NCBI RefSeq assembly: GCF_014805625.2
Contig: NW_023998417.1
Location: 14,162,871 to 14,226,870 of the forward strand
Length of the DNA stretch: 64,000 nt
Source: Glossina fuscipes
Taxonomy: Eukaryota; Arthropoda; Insecta; Diptera; Glossinidae
Direction of reading: 5' to 3'
Of the stretch, positions 39,499-53,420 are shown piece by piece. Below the pieces are notes generated by a model. It was not told the origin of the DNA. It ran no database searches and saw only the letters and a list, made by a program, of their open reading frames with translations. Every line of letters begins with the position of its first letter. The stretch's first letter is position 1. A program made the translations under genes and the position numbers.

Positions 39499-42400
39499 GT
39501 CTGTCAATTCAAGGTTCGTCGTAATTATATCGATGATTGAAAGTAATTATACTCACTTGTGATGCGTAAGCCGTTGCACATAATAACTGATGCAATGACT
39601 TTGGCAAAACATCAAAAATAGCAATTATTGCTGGTTGCTGTTTTGCAACTATAGGCGCCAAAATGCCTAGAGGTATAAAGTGAATGGGAATGCGATTAGA
39701 AGTCAACGGTGCATATTCTTCCTGACACCGCACCTGCGAAATGCGCGACAAATAATTTTAGCTCTGTGCATCCGGATCTCGCCTCGTCCCTTTGGCTGTC
39801 GGCCCTCCCAGTGTTTGAGAAAAAAGCCGATCTGCTTACAAAAGTCAAAGACTCGAAATTTTTAAAAACTATTACTTTCAACGCATTGTATAAACTTACA
39901 ATCTAGAGCAAGAAAGCAGGAAAGCAGAAAAGGACACAGTGTACGGGAGGGCTTAGAATAAGCGAACGGCTGGACTAATAACCAAACCATGTTTCGAGAT
40001 TAATAGGGTTTTACTTTCACTTCCTTCACTTTCTACCCATATATGGTACAACTATAAAAGCGTGGGCTTACTTCCGGTCAACAATGTCAATATTTGTAAC
40101 GCACGTGAAACGTTGCGTACTTTCAGGCATTGAAATGAACTTCGCTTATCAAATCAGTTAATTACACTTCCAAGACACTTCACGACTGATCAAAAGATCA
40201 AAAGATATTTCTCTAATAGTAAGTAATAAAAAAATGTTCTTGCCGTTGAGTAATAAAAAATTTATTTCAGAAATCAGCTCATAGTTCAATCATCCAAATT
40301 CTTTTCAATCGCTACTAAACACACGACATAAAAAAATTTAAACGAACAATTTTATCTCTTCTATCTTCTTTCGGTCTTAGAGAGCTAATCGATTCGACAA
40401 ATGAGGCGCTTATGTGTATGTCCCTCTATAGTTAATTTCATTATGAACGTAAAGAACACCTAACAATATAAGAAACGTGAAAACGCACACGAAGATCTCT
40501 GCTGTTGGTCGTGATTTCTAGACGCCTTTATCGAGCTATGCTCGAAAATGCTTTTTCGCTAAATAGACGAAAATTATCACAAGTGCCTCTATGCTATCAA
40601 CACATTGATTTATATTAAAGAAAAATAAAAAAAAAAATTCTTTACCATTAATGTCGTCATAAATGCATTGGAATTTTTACATTGAAATTCATCTTCTTAC
40701 CATAAAAATTTCTTTTTATTAAGAGATTTAAAAAAAAAGGAGCAAATAAATTTGCAAAGCACGGCATTAGTTCGGATAATAAAACGCATTTTCCGTAGAT
40801 GGCATTTATTTGTAGGATTATAACAAGAAATGAAGAAATTCTTTAACATAGCGAAGTAGATCGTAAGCTTGACTAATGACAACCCCTCCGGGAGGAGGTG
40901 TTTACGCAATAACTGACTTATTAACCAAGACAATCACGCACTACGGGATGGTAGCAATTGTCGTGACAGGACAAGCATGGAAGTATGTGGAAAAATTATG
41001 ATTATTAAAAAACTGACAACGCTCGGAAGTATTTGCAAAGTCACAAGGTTCGAGGGAAGAAAAAATGAAAAGCTAAAATCTCATGTTCTAAATTTATTAT
41101 AAATTGTTCATAAGTGTGAAAAGTCACGTTCGAAAACTAAATAAAAAGAGAAGAAGCAGAAAAAAAGGAACTTAAGTACGGAACAATGCATTCAACAAAA
41201 CGTGCCAACTACAATATGGAGGCTTACTACAATCCATACTAGGAAACAAACACGCACGCACTCGGCACAATTTATCACAACTCCACCATTTATACGTATG
41301 TGGACAGCGGCGCTTTTGCTACCGCTGCAAATAGTCTCGAAAGTCTATTAATATATAAATAATTGTTAGACTCTTTGATGACGAGGGGATAATAAAAGGC
41401 GAATAATGCTCATGAAATTTCGAATCAAATAAACGATGTGTGTATGAATGACAAAGTAACAAGAAAGAAAAGAAGAAGAAGGCTTTCAAAGAAGACTTTC
41501 ATAACTGAAAAGGGGGTGGAGTGGAGAAGTGGTTTTTCACCTTTCGTCGACTTTATTTTTTATCGACGGGACTCATACCTTCAAATCAAAAATATCGTCC
41601 GTCCACACAAAAGCCTATAATTATTTTGTCAATGATATGAGAAGAATTTCTCAATTTCGATTTTACTTGAAACAAAAATTTAAGCTACACGAATAAACGA
41701 GAGCCAAATTATAAAATAAATGTCAATTATTTAAAAAAAAAAAATAATAAAAAAGTGAGTGCATGTAATGACGCATGAAAATTGAATACGGGCGTACAAT
41801 AATAGGTCGCGAGTTGTAATCATTTTGGCATCCCAGTGACTCAATTAATTTTGTTTTACATGCAATTTTAATATATATGAACACTTAAATATGTTAATGC
41901 ATTTGTACTCTAACCTTTAATAATTTATGATGAAAAATTCTTTATGAATTCCCCCACCACTGAAGCTATGTGAAATGCAATCGATTTCAATTAAATTTGG
42001 CTTTAACTGCGTTTTCAGTCAACGGCAGAGCTTAAATTTACCACAAATATCTAGACCATGCGACCAAGTTGTTTTTACGATTTCCACATCCAACGCTAGA
42101 TTGCATCCTGATTTCGTTCCATTCTTTGGTCCGTCTTAAGTCCGACAAGTAAACGCCCTTGAGCCATCACCATGCTGCTATATATTTTACTAAATGTAAA
42201 TCGTATCTTAACTGGCTGATCGGAATGGCTTTTCCATCGCTTTTTCATCCGATAATGACAAAATATTTATAGGCGTAGGTTTCTTTTGTTAGCCTTCAGA
42301 TTAATATTTCTTCTAGACTGTTTTATTGTCCTGTTGTAGGTTTTACTGCACTGCTTATGGGTTTAGTTAATAATTACTTAGCTTACTACCAATCAATCCA

Positions 42401-44624
42401 CTTATTCTTTTATCTAAATCCATTATATAGATATGGGTATTTGTTCCCGAAGTCTCTTTGACGGGATATGTTGCCCATTTAATTACCGGTACACTGTCTG
42501 TCCTACAGATGTGGATGTTCCTTGTGCTGCAAAAGCACAATCGTTCCGAACGAAGAGTGTGTACCTTTTTTACCGAAGCTTTTACTCTTAAAATCTCTTC
42601 TCAATCATTTTTAAAATTCATTTTTAATATTCAAAGGATTTAAGAGAAAAAACGACGGTTATTTTTGCGTCTTCTTATATAAAATTGTAAAAAAAAAGGA
42701 AAAGTAAAATAAAATTTTCTTTCAATGACGGCAATAAATTGTAAGCGTAAGTGATATTTTATGTGACCACTTGAGCGGGCTGTAGTAGAATTTTTAAAAT
42801 CCCTAGTTATGTGAATGTGTGTATGATTGTAGTCATGGCTTACTACCAGCTACTACTCTTTCCATATACCCATGTGCACATGTGTATGAGTGGAAATGCC
42901 ACATATGCCGGGCACGTAGAAAACGAATAATTTGTAGTTTATGTCCCAGAAATGCATGACATGTTCTCAACAATATTTTGAAAAAAAAAATGAAAAGAGA
43001 AAAAAACTAATTTCTTCCTTCCTTATTTTTCCTCTCGCAATTGAAGGGGTACAAAGCGAGGAAATATTTTAAGAAAAATGCCTCATTTTTCATAATCACT
43101 TTAATTTTCAAGTGCGTAAAGAGAAGAAGTGACCTCATTATTTTCGGACTTTGGTTAGTTTTCCCGTGAATGATAACCTTCTCCCGTTTCTCTTTGTATT
43201 CATCATCGAAGGGAATTTGCTAGAAAAATGATTTCATCTCTGATATCGTTTTGAAATCTTGTTTGTTAGCTGATATGCTAAAAGGAAACTTTTGTTCCTT
43301 CTATTCATCGTTAGTCAAGTAAATGATAAAAATCGCCAAGAGAAAGACGAGAAATAAAATTGATTTTCTATTAAAATTATATTTTCCTCATTATAACAGT
43401 TTCTGCAGCCAACCACTCGAAATTTGTTACGGATGACGCTTCTATACAAAAAACGACAAAAAAAAACTTTCTTTTTGAAAATGATAGTTTTCCATGTAAC
43501 TTTTTGTGTGAATATACAAAGTTTTTTGTATTGCAATTTGCAAGAATAACGAGAAGCTAATGTTATATGAAACTTTAAATTGATTCTCATTAGGGGGATA
43601 AAAGGCTTCCAAATTATTCGTATTTGGAGAAGAACTAAACGAAAAGTGGTGGGCGGATCTGGGTATCCATCCGACTCGCCCTACCATTACAGATTAAGTT
43701 AAAGTTACCGATTGCATGTCACTATCGGCTGCAAACGCTGCTGTGGTGAAGCACTAAACTGTACGTACTGAAGTATTTGGCGTAGTTCTCTTGCTTTTCG
43801 AACCTGTTGCAAAATTCATTTGTCTTTTTGCCTAACGCTATCCGGTATTTAAGATATTTTGATGATTTCTCTTTTACTATGCATTTGCCGGGATATGTTC
43901 TCGTCTATTCGGAAATAGATCAACATACAAGGATAGGGATGATATTTGTTTTTGAAATCCAGTTTGAGAGCGAGCCAAACCAATTAACAAACATAACATA
44001 TTGATAATAATAGATGTATAAAATATAAAAATAAATACATTTTGTAATTTTTTTTTGTTGAGCAAAAACTTTTCTATGAATTTTTTAACATTGCTCCACT
44101 ACCAACAAGGACGTACGCCCGCATTCTTTGCACTCGGTGTACGGAAATAGCTTATCAAACCATTGAATTATACCGTAAAGACCCTTATAATATATATATG
44201 TTCATGTTGACGTTTGCTTTGTTCTGGTAACACCACTGACAGAGAGTAACGATTATTATCAGCATCATCAACCATATTGTTAAACTTGTTTTTATTCTTT
44301 GTACACTTTTCATGCTTTTCGCATAATCGTCTCGTACTATACGAGAGATGTTTTCTGCAGTTTGCTCGACGTTATAATGTATAAGACATTTACTGATAAT
44401 TTTTTACTTTTTGTTTTTGCTAGTTTTTATTCAAAACTCTAAACACAGGAATGAAAGTTGCCTCTGTGTATATTGAGCTGTTCCCTGGCTTTGTTAATAT
44501 CCTTAACTAATTTTTGAACAAAATTTGCAGTTGACAGTTTGATTCTCTGACCAACCACTTTCAGGATAAGAAATATTCCAAAAAGTTCGTTACTCAAAGG
44601 CTACTCATAGTCAAAAATAAAAAG

Positions 44625-44650
44625 TTTTTTTTTTTTTTTTTTTTTTTTTT
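44625..44650. repeat. 26-base T run
   Basis: A homopolymer of 26 T. Comparable runs lie at 46551-46573 (23 T) and 50947-50971 (25 T). Confidence 0.95.
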
Positions 44651-47600
44651 AAATAATTTCTTATCGTTTTTAGTTATCCCTCCAGGAAGTTTAATGGTAC
44701 GACTGTGAAATTTGAAGGCTAGAAACTGAATTTTTCAAAGTTTAGCTAAGGAGTTTGGTTTTCTGAAAATATTGGAGGGTTAGGTTGGAACGGTAGTTCA
44801 AGTAGAGGAGAACCTAGAACATGAGCATTTGGAAACGCTTCACAGGAAATGATGTCATTTAGATGACTTGGTTGCAAAAGAAAATCTCGCCCAATCTGCA
44901 GACTTGTCTTACATGATGAAAAATATGTGGCATTCTTTTGCTAGGACAACTCTGTGGCGAGTTAGATATCAGACTATACCAGACAGATACACGCACTGTT
45001 TTCAAGCCATCTATGCGAAAAAAAGGATCATTTTCAGACCTTTCCGCAACTTCGGCTCACTACCACTGGCTATTGTTAGCCCGGTACGGCCTTTGCGGAT
45101 AGAAGAGAAATGCCAAGCTAACACACACAGCTTGTCTACCTTACAATTACTAATCTACATGCAATTTTGCAATGTCGTGATTGGGTTCCTTGAAAGGTTG
45201 TGTATTAAAAGTTCTCGCTCTTTCAGGAGTACCGCTAAACGGGCTTGCTAGGTTCAAAAGAATTATTTACATGTATTTCCTTACTTACCAAACAAATGTA
45301 ATTTTTAAATTGAACTCATAAGAATATTTTGAGCTTACCTGGAAAGAGAAAGAAATATAGTTTAAGTTAATAAATTTTGTGTGCACGCATAATATACTGT
45401 AAATGAACTGTATATACTTTAGCTTTTTTGGACCTATCACACTTGCTAAAATGGAATCAGTAACAATGTTATTGCGAGTATGCATGTATATATATGCATA
45501 TACGTAATTTATACTGCCATTGTCAATTTTCCCCTATCGAGTGAGCAAATTGTTTTTGTTTCGATTATATTACTTATTCCGTGAATGGAAGACTTGGATG
45601 CGGGCTTAGTATAAAGCGTAGAATTGAACTGAAATGTGTACCAATAAAACAGAATGATCAAAAAGTCAAAATTATTTTCGATACAATTAAATTTGAAGCC
45701 CTCTTCCCTAGATGATGGGAAAATGACAATATAGTACTTCACGGCCTGTTTTTGGGAACTCGCTGTGGTCGCTGACGTGAGCACCAAGAACTTTTGAATA
45801 TGTCCAACCGTATCCCGAAAAGTTAGATGCTTACGGGAAAGAGTGCTTCATTTGATGAGTAAATCGAGGGCAGTGAGGAGTGAATACAACATAGAAGCTT
45901 AATGTTTTATGCTAGTGGTCCGCTTCAAGGAAACTAATCGCTGGTGTGCACTACTGACAACCACTAATGGAATCAAGCCGATTATTAAAAGCTGCAGCAA
46001 AACTGCAATATGCTTAAGAGATAAAAATCATGTAAATACAAAACCCGCTTGGCATTAGTTAATTAGAAGCGTCGATCTCGAATCTTTGAGTGTACATATC
46101 GCCATTGAACAAGGTTTAATTGACATACCTCGATATACATAGGCATGAATTTGATAGTTTATCACAAAAACATCCTTATCAACGTGCACGTCACGTTTAC
46201 TAACGTACGAACCGACAACGAATATTAAAAAAGGAGTACATTTCAAAAAAATTTTCCTCTTTTCATCTACGAACTTCTTTAAGCGAAAGCAATAACCAAA
46301 CAATGGAGGAAAGATAGACGGTAGTAGAAAGCAGCTCTCACTTTACATGACATTTTTTTCTTAACAAAATCGCTAACACAGAGTACACTCTGGTCTCTGG
46401 TCACTCATTTACGCTTTCATTTGTTATTTCGAGCTAATTGAACTTAAATGAAAAAAAACCTTATGTAACGCTGCTTAATGCGATTTTGTCACTAAACTGA
46501 TTTTCTATGTTGTATATTTTATATATATTTCTATTGTGTTGCGTATAAAATTTTTTTTTTTTTTTTTTTTTTTGTTTTACTTTCATTAATTGTTTTTCTC
46601 TCTCCTTTGTTGCTTGCTTCATCATTCAAGTTTTCCACAAATGGGTTAATTAGGCCGTTATGCAGACAAGAGTTGTTTTGGGATTTTTTCGTAAATGTTG
46701 TTTGTGTATGCAATCATCCTATCAACTACCCTTGATTGTGTTACACTACATATTAACGAACCATTTACGCTTGTACTTCATTTGAATGCTTATTATTAAC
46801 TTTATTGGTTAGATATGTGTGCGTTTGGAACGGATGGATATTTGCTAAACTCATAAAAGGGCCAGAAATTTTTTCGTTTATAGAATTTCCAAATTTTGAA
46901 CAAAACATTTAAATAGCAACTGTTGCTTACATTACACAAAATGCAATTAATTTCAAAAAGACTTTCTCGACATTAAGAGCAAAATTTTTAAATATTTGCC
47001 TTTGAGTGAAAATAGAAGACGACATTGAAACCGAACGTATTTGTCTGCCCTGATTTAATAACATATATCTTTTGGTTATATGATTTGTAGATGGCTTTGT
47101 GTATTCCGTAAAAGACGCTTATGCGCTTTTAATTTAAACAGATCTGCGCTCTTACTCTACACCTGTGCGGTTTATTGAAGAAACTAAAAGTCAGAAATTG
47201 CCGAACAAAATTCGAATACTTATTAGATGATAGTGAGTTGATATCATCGACCAGATAATGTTGTTGGGCATAAATTAAAGGTAGAAAAGCAAAGAATCTA
47301 ACTTAGATTATTCGAATGTCAGAAAGTGATAAATCACGTATCCATTACTATGTTCTTTTGCTTCGAGTCTATGCAAACAAAACAATTTGAAATAATAATA
47401 ATAATAGTAATCCAAGACAAAGTGTTATATTTTTTATTAATTATTCCAAAAAAAAAAAAAATAAATAAATGTCAAATCCATTAAAAAAGTACGAGAGAAA
47501 CTCGTAAACAAAGCGAAACATAGGAGAATTTATTTTTATTAATTAAAATTTAAATTTCTATTACTTTTCGTTTCTATTCTATCTTACTTTTCTTTACTTA

Positions 47601-50600
47601 GACAAGTAATTTGTATGTAAATTATTGGTGAAGATTTCTTTTTGTTTTCATAAAATATTTTTGTTTTGAAACTCTTCATAATTTCCATTGACGAATGTGA
47701 AGCAAGGCATTTAGCTCTAGCTCGCTCATTAGAAAGTTTCGAGCCATGCTTGTCGTATGGGCGCTTCTTATCGTAGGATAACAAAAGTCTCTCGTCATTT
47801 CTCAAATAGATCAGAGGAATAAAAATGCAGTTTAAATTTGTGTAAAAACACATATATAAAAATTAAATTCTCCGCAATATTACTTTTCCTCCAAGTGTAG
47901 CTGCTAGTGATGGGATAGGTATGCACGATTATGTATGTGCTGCAAAGGACTTAATTTCCGTTTCCACATTCACCACTACATTATTGAGAATGATGTATAG
48001 CGTGTTATTTCAATACCCAACAGTATGTTATGGGTGCACACATAGTATCGTCATTATGTGTGTGCTCGAGCTGTATTCCTGTGAGTTTGTTTGTGTTCTC
48101 GACTTGATGTTATAAAACATCTGCAGAAAATTTAAATTTTTCAGTAAAAAAAATTTAAATAAACTAAACTATGACAAGTACATATGTATATGCTCATGTA
48201 CTTTACACACATTCAATTAGATAAGCAAACAACCGTCGGTGTGTATGCATATGCACATATGCATGCTCCCTCTCATATGAAGTTTAAAGAGGGAAAGCTT
48301 AGCAAAAAAAAAACTTTATTTTAATTTTAATTTCTTGAAAAACGAATATCGTTAGAGAAAAGCATTTTGCAAAAATTTGTTAGACACACGGCACACTTTA
48401 CACATCGAATATTTATATGAATATACATATATGCATGCGTGTGTGTGTGTGTGTGTGTGTGCGTGTGTGCGGTGGGTTTGTATAAATTTTGCAGCCATAT
48501 GCTCACAAAGGTTTTGCTTTTTAAAAATTTTTAGGTTCACTATGCTTTTGCATATTTTAAGAAATACAATACAATCTGAATACACATCTGATGCAAAGTT
48601 ATAGATTCATTTTGTTTTTGTTTTTGTTTTTTTTTTCTTTATTTTTGCAAAAATGAACTTTTCCAAAGTTTGTTTTCATTTTGACTTAAGGTGAATACAC
48701 GTTATGAGATACACATACATCTATGCCCTTTTTTTTTTTGAATAAATTACCAAATTTCCACAAGACTTTTTTTATTTATTATTCCTACATATAATAGCCA
48801 CTGCTGCAAGGCAAACAAATGTTTTGTTTTTTTTTAAGAAAAAATGTTTCCCAACATCCAGTCAGAGATGAAATGATACGTCTGGCGTAACAATAATCTT
48901 AAATTGATTGCATAACTTAAGTATTAAAAAAGTATTTGTTTATGTTGACTTTCATCCAACACCTCTCTCCATCACTCGCTAATCAACAAAGGCGAAATTA
49001 ATGCCGCTATTACGGTTGAGCCTGTGCAGAGTATCTATTCGATTCAGTATGTTCTACGAGAAGAACATGAGTAGCTACCTACAACCGCTAGCTAACCTCA
49101 CAAGTTTAGCGCTGCTTGCGATAATTCGCTGATAGCTTCGGGAAGCTGACATAATCAATTGAGGCAATTGCGCTTATTGGCGAAACCGTTGAGACCAAAG
49201 TGAGCTTTACCGTCCAATAAAATTTTCTAACGCAATTTATGTCGCCGGGGAAATACTTTGGCTTCCACCTTTAACCCTTTATGCGAAATAAATCACAAGC
49301 CGTGCACAGAAACACCAAATGCTTGAAAGCAGCAAGTTCATGTTCACGTTCAAATGCAGTCAGTCTTGACATTCTGTCTGCTGATCATACTTCTGCACGA
49401 AAATATTATGAAGAATTCGTCTCGATCGGTCTTTCTAGAGAACACGCGCAATCGTTAACCTATCGAGAGATGCTTAAAACTACAGAATTTCAATCCGAAC
49501 AAGGCACATACCTTCGTCATACACACAAACGAATTTGTGAGTGAAAAAAAGATCAAAAATGCGTTTCTCGTATGTCGTTTCGTACACTAGTGAGCCTTTA
49601 TTCTACCTATGCACGCGTCCGTCTGTTTTAGTCAGTAAAGTTGTCTTTGCAGGATTGTTATACACTTTCTGCGCCAATATATCACAAAATTTATTTACTA
49701 TGATTTAATTTTCCACTCATGAAGATTGTGAAACAATTGAATAATTGAATAAAAATAAACCTTTCATGATCTTCGTCATGTCTTGAACAGTATCAATCTT
49801 GGTTCCCTTTTTGACGTTTCTCGAAAATCGAGCAAAACCACGCGAACACGTTAAGGAAAACATCGATATCGAGTATATTTGCTTTCTGAGGACTCAGCCC
49901 TTATTTGCAGATTGTACCAATGGTGTGACAAAATTAGTACATCTCACGTTTTGATGTCAGTTCGAAAAAGTTTCCTTTATTTCTTTGCTTTTTTCAGTGC
50001 AGATCAAAGGCAAAAGGAGAGGCAAAAAACCAGAATTGTTATGATAAGGTTGAAATAGAATTCAACAGCAGAACATTAGTTTAATTTGGAGAAAAAAAGG
50101 GCCGCTGCTTTGCCCGGTTGATAAGAATAGCAGTAGAAAAAATACATTTTCCAAACAATATCAAAGCATTAAAGGACGAATAGTACAAGGTAAAAATAAA
50201 AAAAAAAAAAATAAAAGAAAAGAAAAAACATACAACAATAATGCGATACAAAAAAGGGACGAATAGTAAAAAATAAGAGAAAAAATGCGTACAACAAACA
50301 CGGCAATCACAACAATCTCTCTTTTCACGTTTGTAAATATTTGTGTGTTTGCTTTTTTACTTTTTACAGCAAACAAACCTCCTGCAGGCAGTCATTATAA
50401 AATGACAGGCTCATTATTATGTTACCTATACACGTATATATACACCTGTATTGTGTGTTACAGAAAAACCAACAAACAAACAGATAAAGTCGTATATAAC
50501 ATGCCATTGCAAACTTAATGAGCAAATTTGTTTAAATGATAGCATGTTCTGGCGTGTTCCACGTCGTTCTTGTCATTTAGCATTCCTTCTTAAAAAATTA

Positions 50601-52937
50601 AAATAATATTAAGACAAAAAGGTGGCGCACACAAGCATTACATTTAATCTTGTCGGCGACGTGCAGCAATCGCGATCCAGAGTAGCGAGAATCATAGTTG
50701 ATAGTGGATAACACTTTCGTTTGGTGTACGCGAACAAACAAATGCTATGAAAATCGGGAAATTAGAAAAAAAAAAAGTTGTTTCCTTTATTTAAAAAAGG
50801 TGGATATAATTGAAATTGTGTTGTGTGTTGACGAAGGCTGTTCGTTAAAATTTGTAAGACAACAGTGACTTCAGCGCAATACGTTTGTTTAGTCTGCAGG
50901 AAGATTTCTTTCTAAAAACTATATAAATCTTAGTTTTTTTTTATTCTTTTTTTTTTTTTTTTTTTTTTTTTGCTGAATGTTCTAAAAGTGTCTCTGTTCT
51001 CTTCTGTTAAAGGTAAGACTTTAAAGTAGCAGGTGTTTGCAAAAGTTTTCATCAGCGACTGCTACAGGTAAAAGCGATAAAGAGGAGGCAAGTACCAGTG
51101 TACATGTCTGTTGCAGTCGATGATTTTGACCTTCCTCTGCAATTGTCGGTTTCGGGTTCAACGGTTCAAAAGTGGCGCCGTGAATTGACTAAAAATGCCA
51201 TTGGTCAGTGGCTACTTTTTGCAAGTGTTATCCGGATGCACTTTTGCAACACGAATGGGACGTTCTGGCACACCCAGCGTACGTATTTCGGTAATCGCGA
51301 AGATGGTCGGCTATTTTAAAATTTAATTTGTACTTTTCAAGTTAAAATGCCGTATCGCGTCAGTGTTTCTTTTTTATCCTCAATCTTGTAACTTTCAGAA
51401 ATAGATGGAACCGGCACAAGGAATATGGCTACGTGATCCGATTGAGGACTTTCCTGAGTTTCAATTTACCCAATAGTTACAGTCAACTAAATATAAAGTA
51501 TTGAAAAAAAATGTGCTTTGCAAACGTTTTGCTTGAACGGGATCATCGTTACCTGAGGTAAACAAACAATGGACGATTTTTATTCGTGTTCACTTTAAAA
51601 CTGTGACTCCTTGATATATACTAAATATTTCAACCGGGTGTCTAAGAAGACATTTGGCTTTGGCCAAGGGTATATGGCCAAAAAAGGCGAAATTCAAAAG
51701 CACATAGATGACGTGAGCTTAGTAAGTGCACTTTCACCCAAACTCCGTTTCAGTTTTTCAGTTTGAGCTTTCTACAATTAAAAAATTTATCTTTTAAACC
51801 TGGATGAAATCTATTTAGGATGCACCTATGCCGTTCTCCATTTGCTCTTTATTTTGCTTTCTTTTTAAATGGCTTTCAATTTTTCGCCTGAACAACTTGA
51901 AGATCTCAAAAATCAAATTTGCTTGCAATGCTATTCAGAACATGTACCCACTTGGAGTGCACTTGCACTTAAGTGACTTATGATAAATTTATTTGTACGA
52001 ACGTTTGTATTTGTATATGACATGGATTGAACGTAATGAGCCATTACATGCACACAATAAACTTTATTTATTTATTTATTTATTTTTTTTGCAAAATCAT
52101 GCTTTGCCTTACAAAGAGGAGAACTGTCTCTTTGCTAGTACATAACATACATATTCTTTTTCGTCATAGACTCATGTTTGATGTTTCATGTTATGTCGTT
52201 AATATGCAGAGAAACACTTATACGCCCTCTTACAACACATACAAACGTTTTTCAAAGGTTTACATCTGAAACAAGCTCTACGTGCAGGCAACACTTCTTC
52301 TTATTCTCCTCCGTTTAACGCAATCGTTCGAATTCTCTTAAAGGAAAATAGTTTACTCTTGACTGTTTTCTTTGAAGTATTTCAACTATGCTTTAATTAA
52401 TTTTACTGGAGGCATATCTATGCGTGTATGTATATATGTGGTTGTTTCACTCGGCACAATATGAAAATTATGAATGCAGAGAAATACTTTTGACAAGAAT
52501 TTCAATATGTGTGAAAAAATTTTCATTTAACAGAGAACAGAGAACACTATTGATAGGTAATTTAAACCGTTATGGAAATGGATGGAATAAGCACTTATTT
52601 AAATTGAAACTGAAAAATTTTTTAATTTTAACGAATGTGAACATTTTTAAAAAATATGTTTACAACTAAGTTCCGATGTATTAGCAGATGCCCAGGCATG
52701 GTAGCATTTTATGAAGAAATTATTGTGTTCTTCGGCGGTTGTATTTCATTTTAATCAAACACATACATACATATAGAGTTCAATTTGACTTTTGATTTGT
52801 TGGCTTTGTAAAGGAGAAGGAAACTTCATTAAAGTGTCATAAAAAGTCCGTAATGTCTGCTTTTCTTTCTCTAAGTATTTGATATTAGTTCTCTTTTGTT
52901 GGCAATGGAATGTCAAAGATGTCTAATATAAGAAGAA

Positions 52938-52938
<1 letters not shown>
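44651..52938. other. cpx: cpx intron sequence, no gene recognised
   Basis: The stretch includes T runs at 46551-46573 and 50947-50971 and a GT repeat at 48439-48469. The open frames at 44868-45251 and 49281-49544 are the longest, but they begin without a convincing start context and match no family I know. I see no RNA gene. Confidence 0.6.
48439..48469. repeat. GT microsatellite
   Basis: (GT)11 followed by GCGTGTGTG. Frames across it on either strand give Cys-Val or Thr-His strings, which are artefacts. Confidence 0.95.

Positions 52939-52994
<56 letters not shown>
52939..52994. repeat. 56-base A run
   Basis: An uninterrupted run of 56 A, about twice the length of any other homopolymer in the window. 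No AATAAA stands immediately before it and no target-site duplication was noticed. Confidence 0.95.
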
Positions 52995-52996
<2 letters not shown>

Positions 52997-53277
52997 TTGA
53001 GGTTCAAAACTCATTTGTAATTCCTTCCAGTTGTGCATGTTTTTGTTGTATTTGTTTTGCTGTGCTGTTCAGTGCGTTAACAAACCAGAACCGAACGCTT
53101 GCGTTAATGTTTGTGATATCAATTTTATTTATTCAAGTCATTGTAGTCATTGTTGTCAGCACAATTATAATGTCATCATATAACGGCAGAGGAGGGGGGC
53201 GAATGGTTTTGCGACTACGAATAGTCAGTCGCCCATAACCACGTCTCCTCCGGCGGACTCAGATCCTTTGCCGTTCA

Positions 53278-53317
53278 CCCGTTCCCCGTTCCCCGTCGCC
53301 TCGTCCCCCTCCCCCCC
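53278..53317 (-). other. G-quadruplex-forming sequence on the minus strand
   Basis: On the plus strand the runs CCC, CCCC, CCCC, CCCCC and CCCCCCC occur within 40 bp. The minus strand, which is the cpx sense strand, therefore has five runs of three or more G, with AAC between the three left-hand runs. It could form a quadruplex in DNA or in the intron RNA, or an i-motif on the other strand. Confidence 0.6.
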
Positions 53318-53360
53318 TACCTATAGTTTCCTATTTTTGTGGTAAATTTGTTTGTCAGTT

Positions 53361-53420
53361 GTTGGGTTGGTTGGTTGTTTGGTTGGCTGGCTGGTTGGTT
53401 GGTTGGTTGGTTGGTTGGTT
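53361..53420. repeat. TTGG tetranucleotide repeat
   Basis: About 60 bp of TTGG/CTGG units with a few interruptions, starting 43 bp after the C-rich island. Confidence 0.9.

Larger units (their letters stand above)
34123..44624. other. cpx: cpx intron sequence, no gene recognised
   Basis: It holds a GTT repeat at 34383-34443, a 22-A run at 35459-35480, GACA units at 37628-37647, an AAT repeat at 39247-39269 and a CT repeat at 39473-39498. Open frames are short with no recognisable domain. No complexin-like start exon was seen on the minus strand. Confidence 0.6.

Noticed and set aside
44868..45251. 127-codon plus-strand open frame
   Set aside because: Longest unexplained frame, but it opens on TTG rather than ATG, has no family motif and no supporting splice signals or neighbours. 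Chance is the simpler explanation.
49281..49544. 87-codon plus-strand frame with fairly normal amino acid composition
   Set aside because: No domain recognised and no splice-site support. It could be a decayed coding remnant but cannot be claimed.
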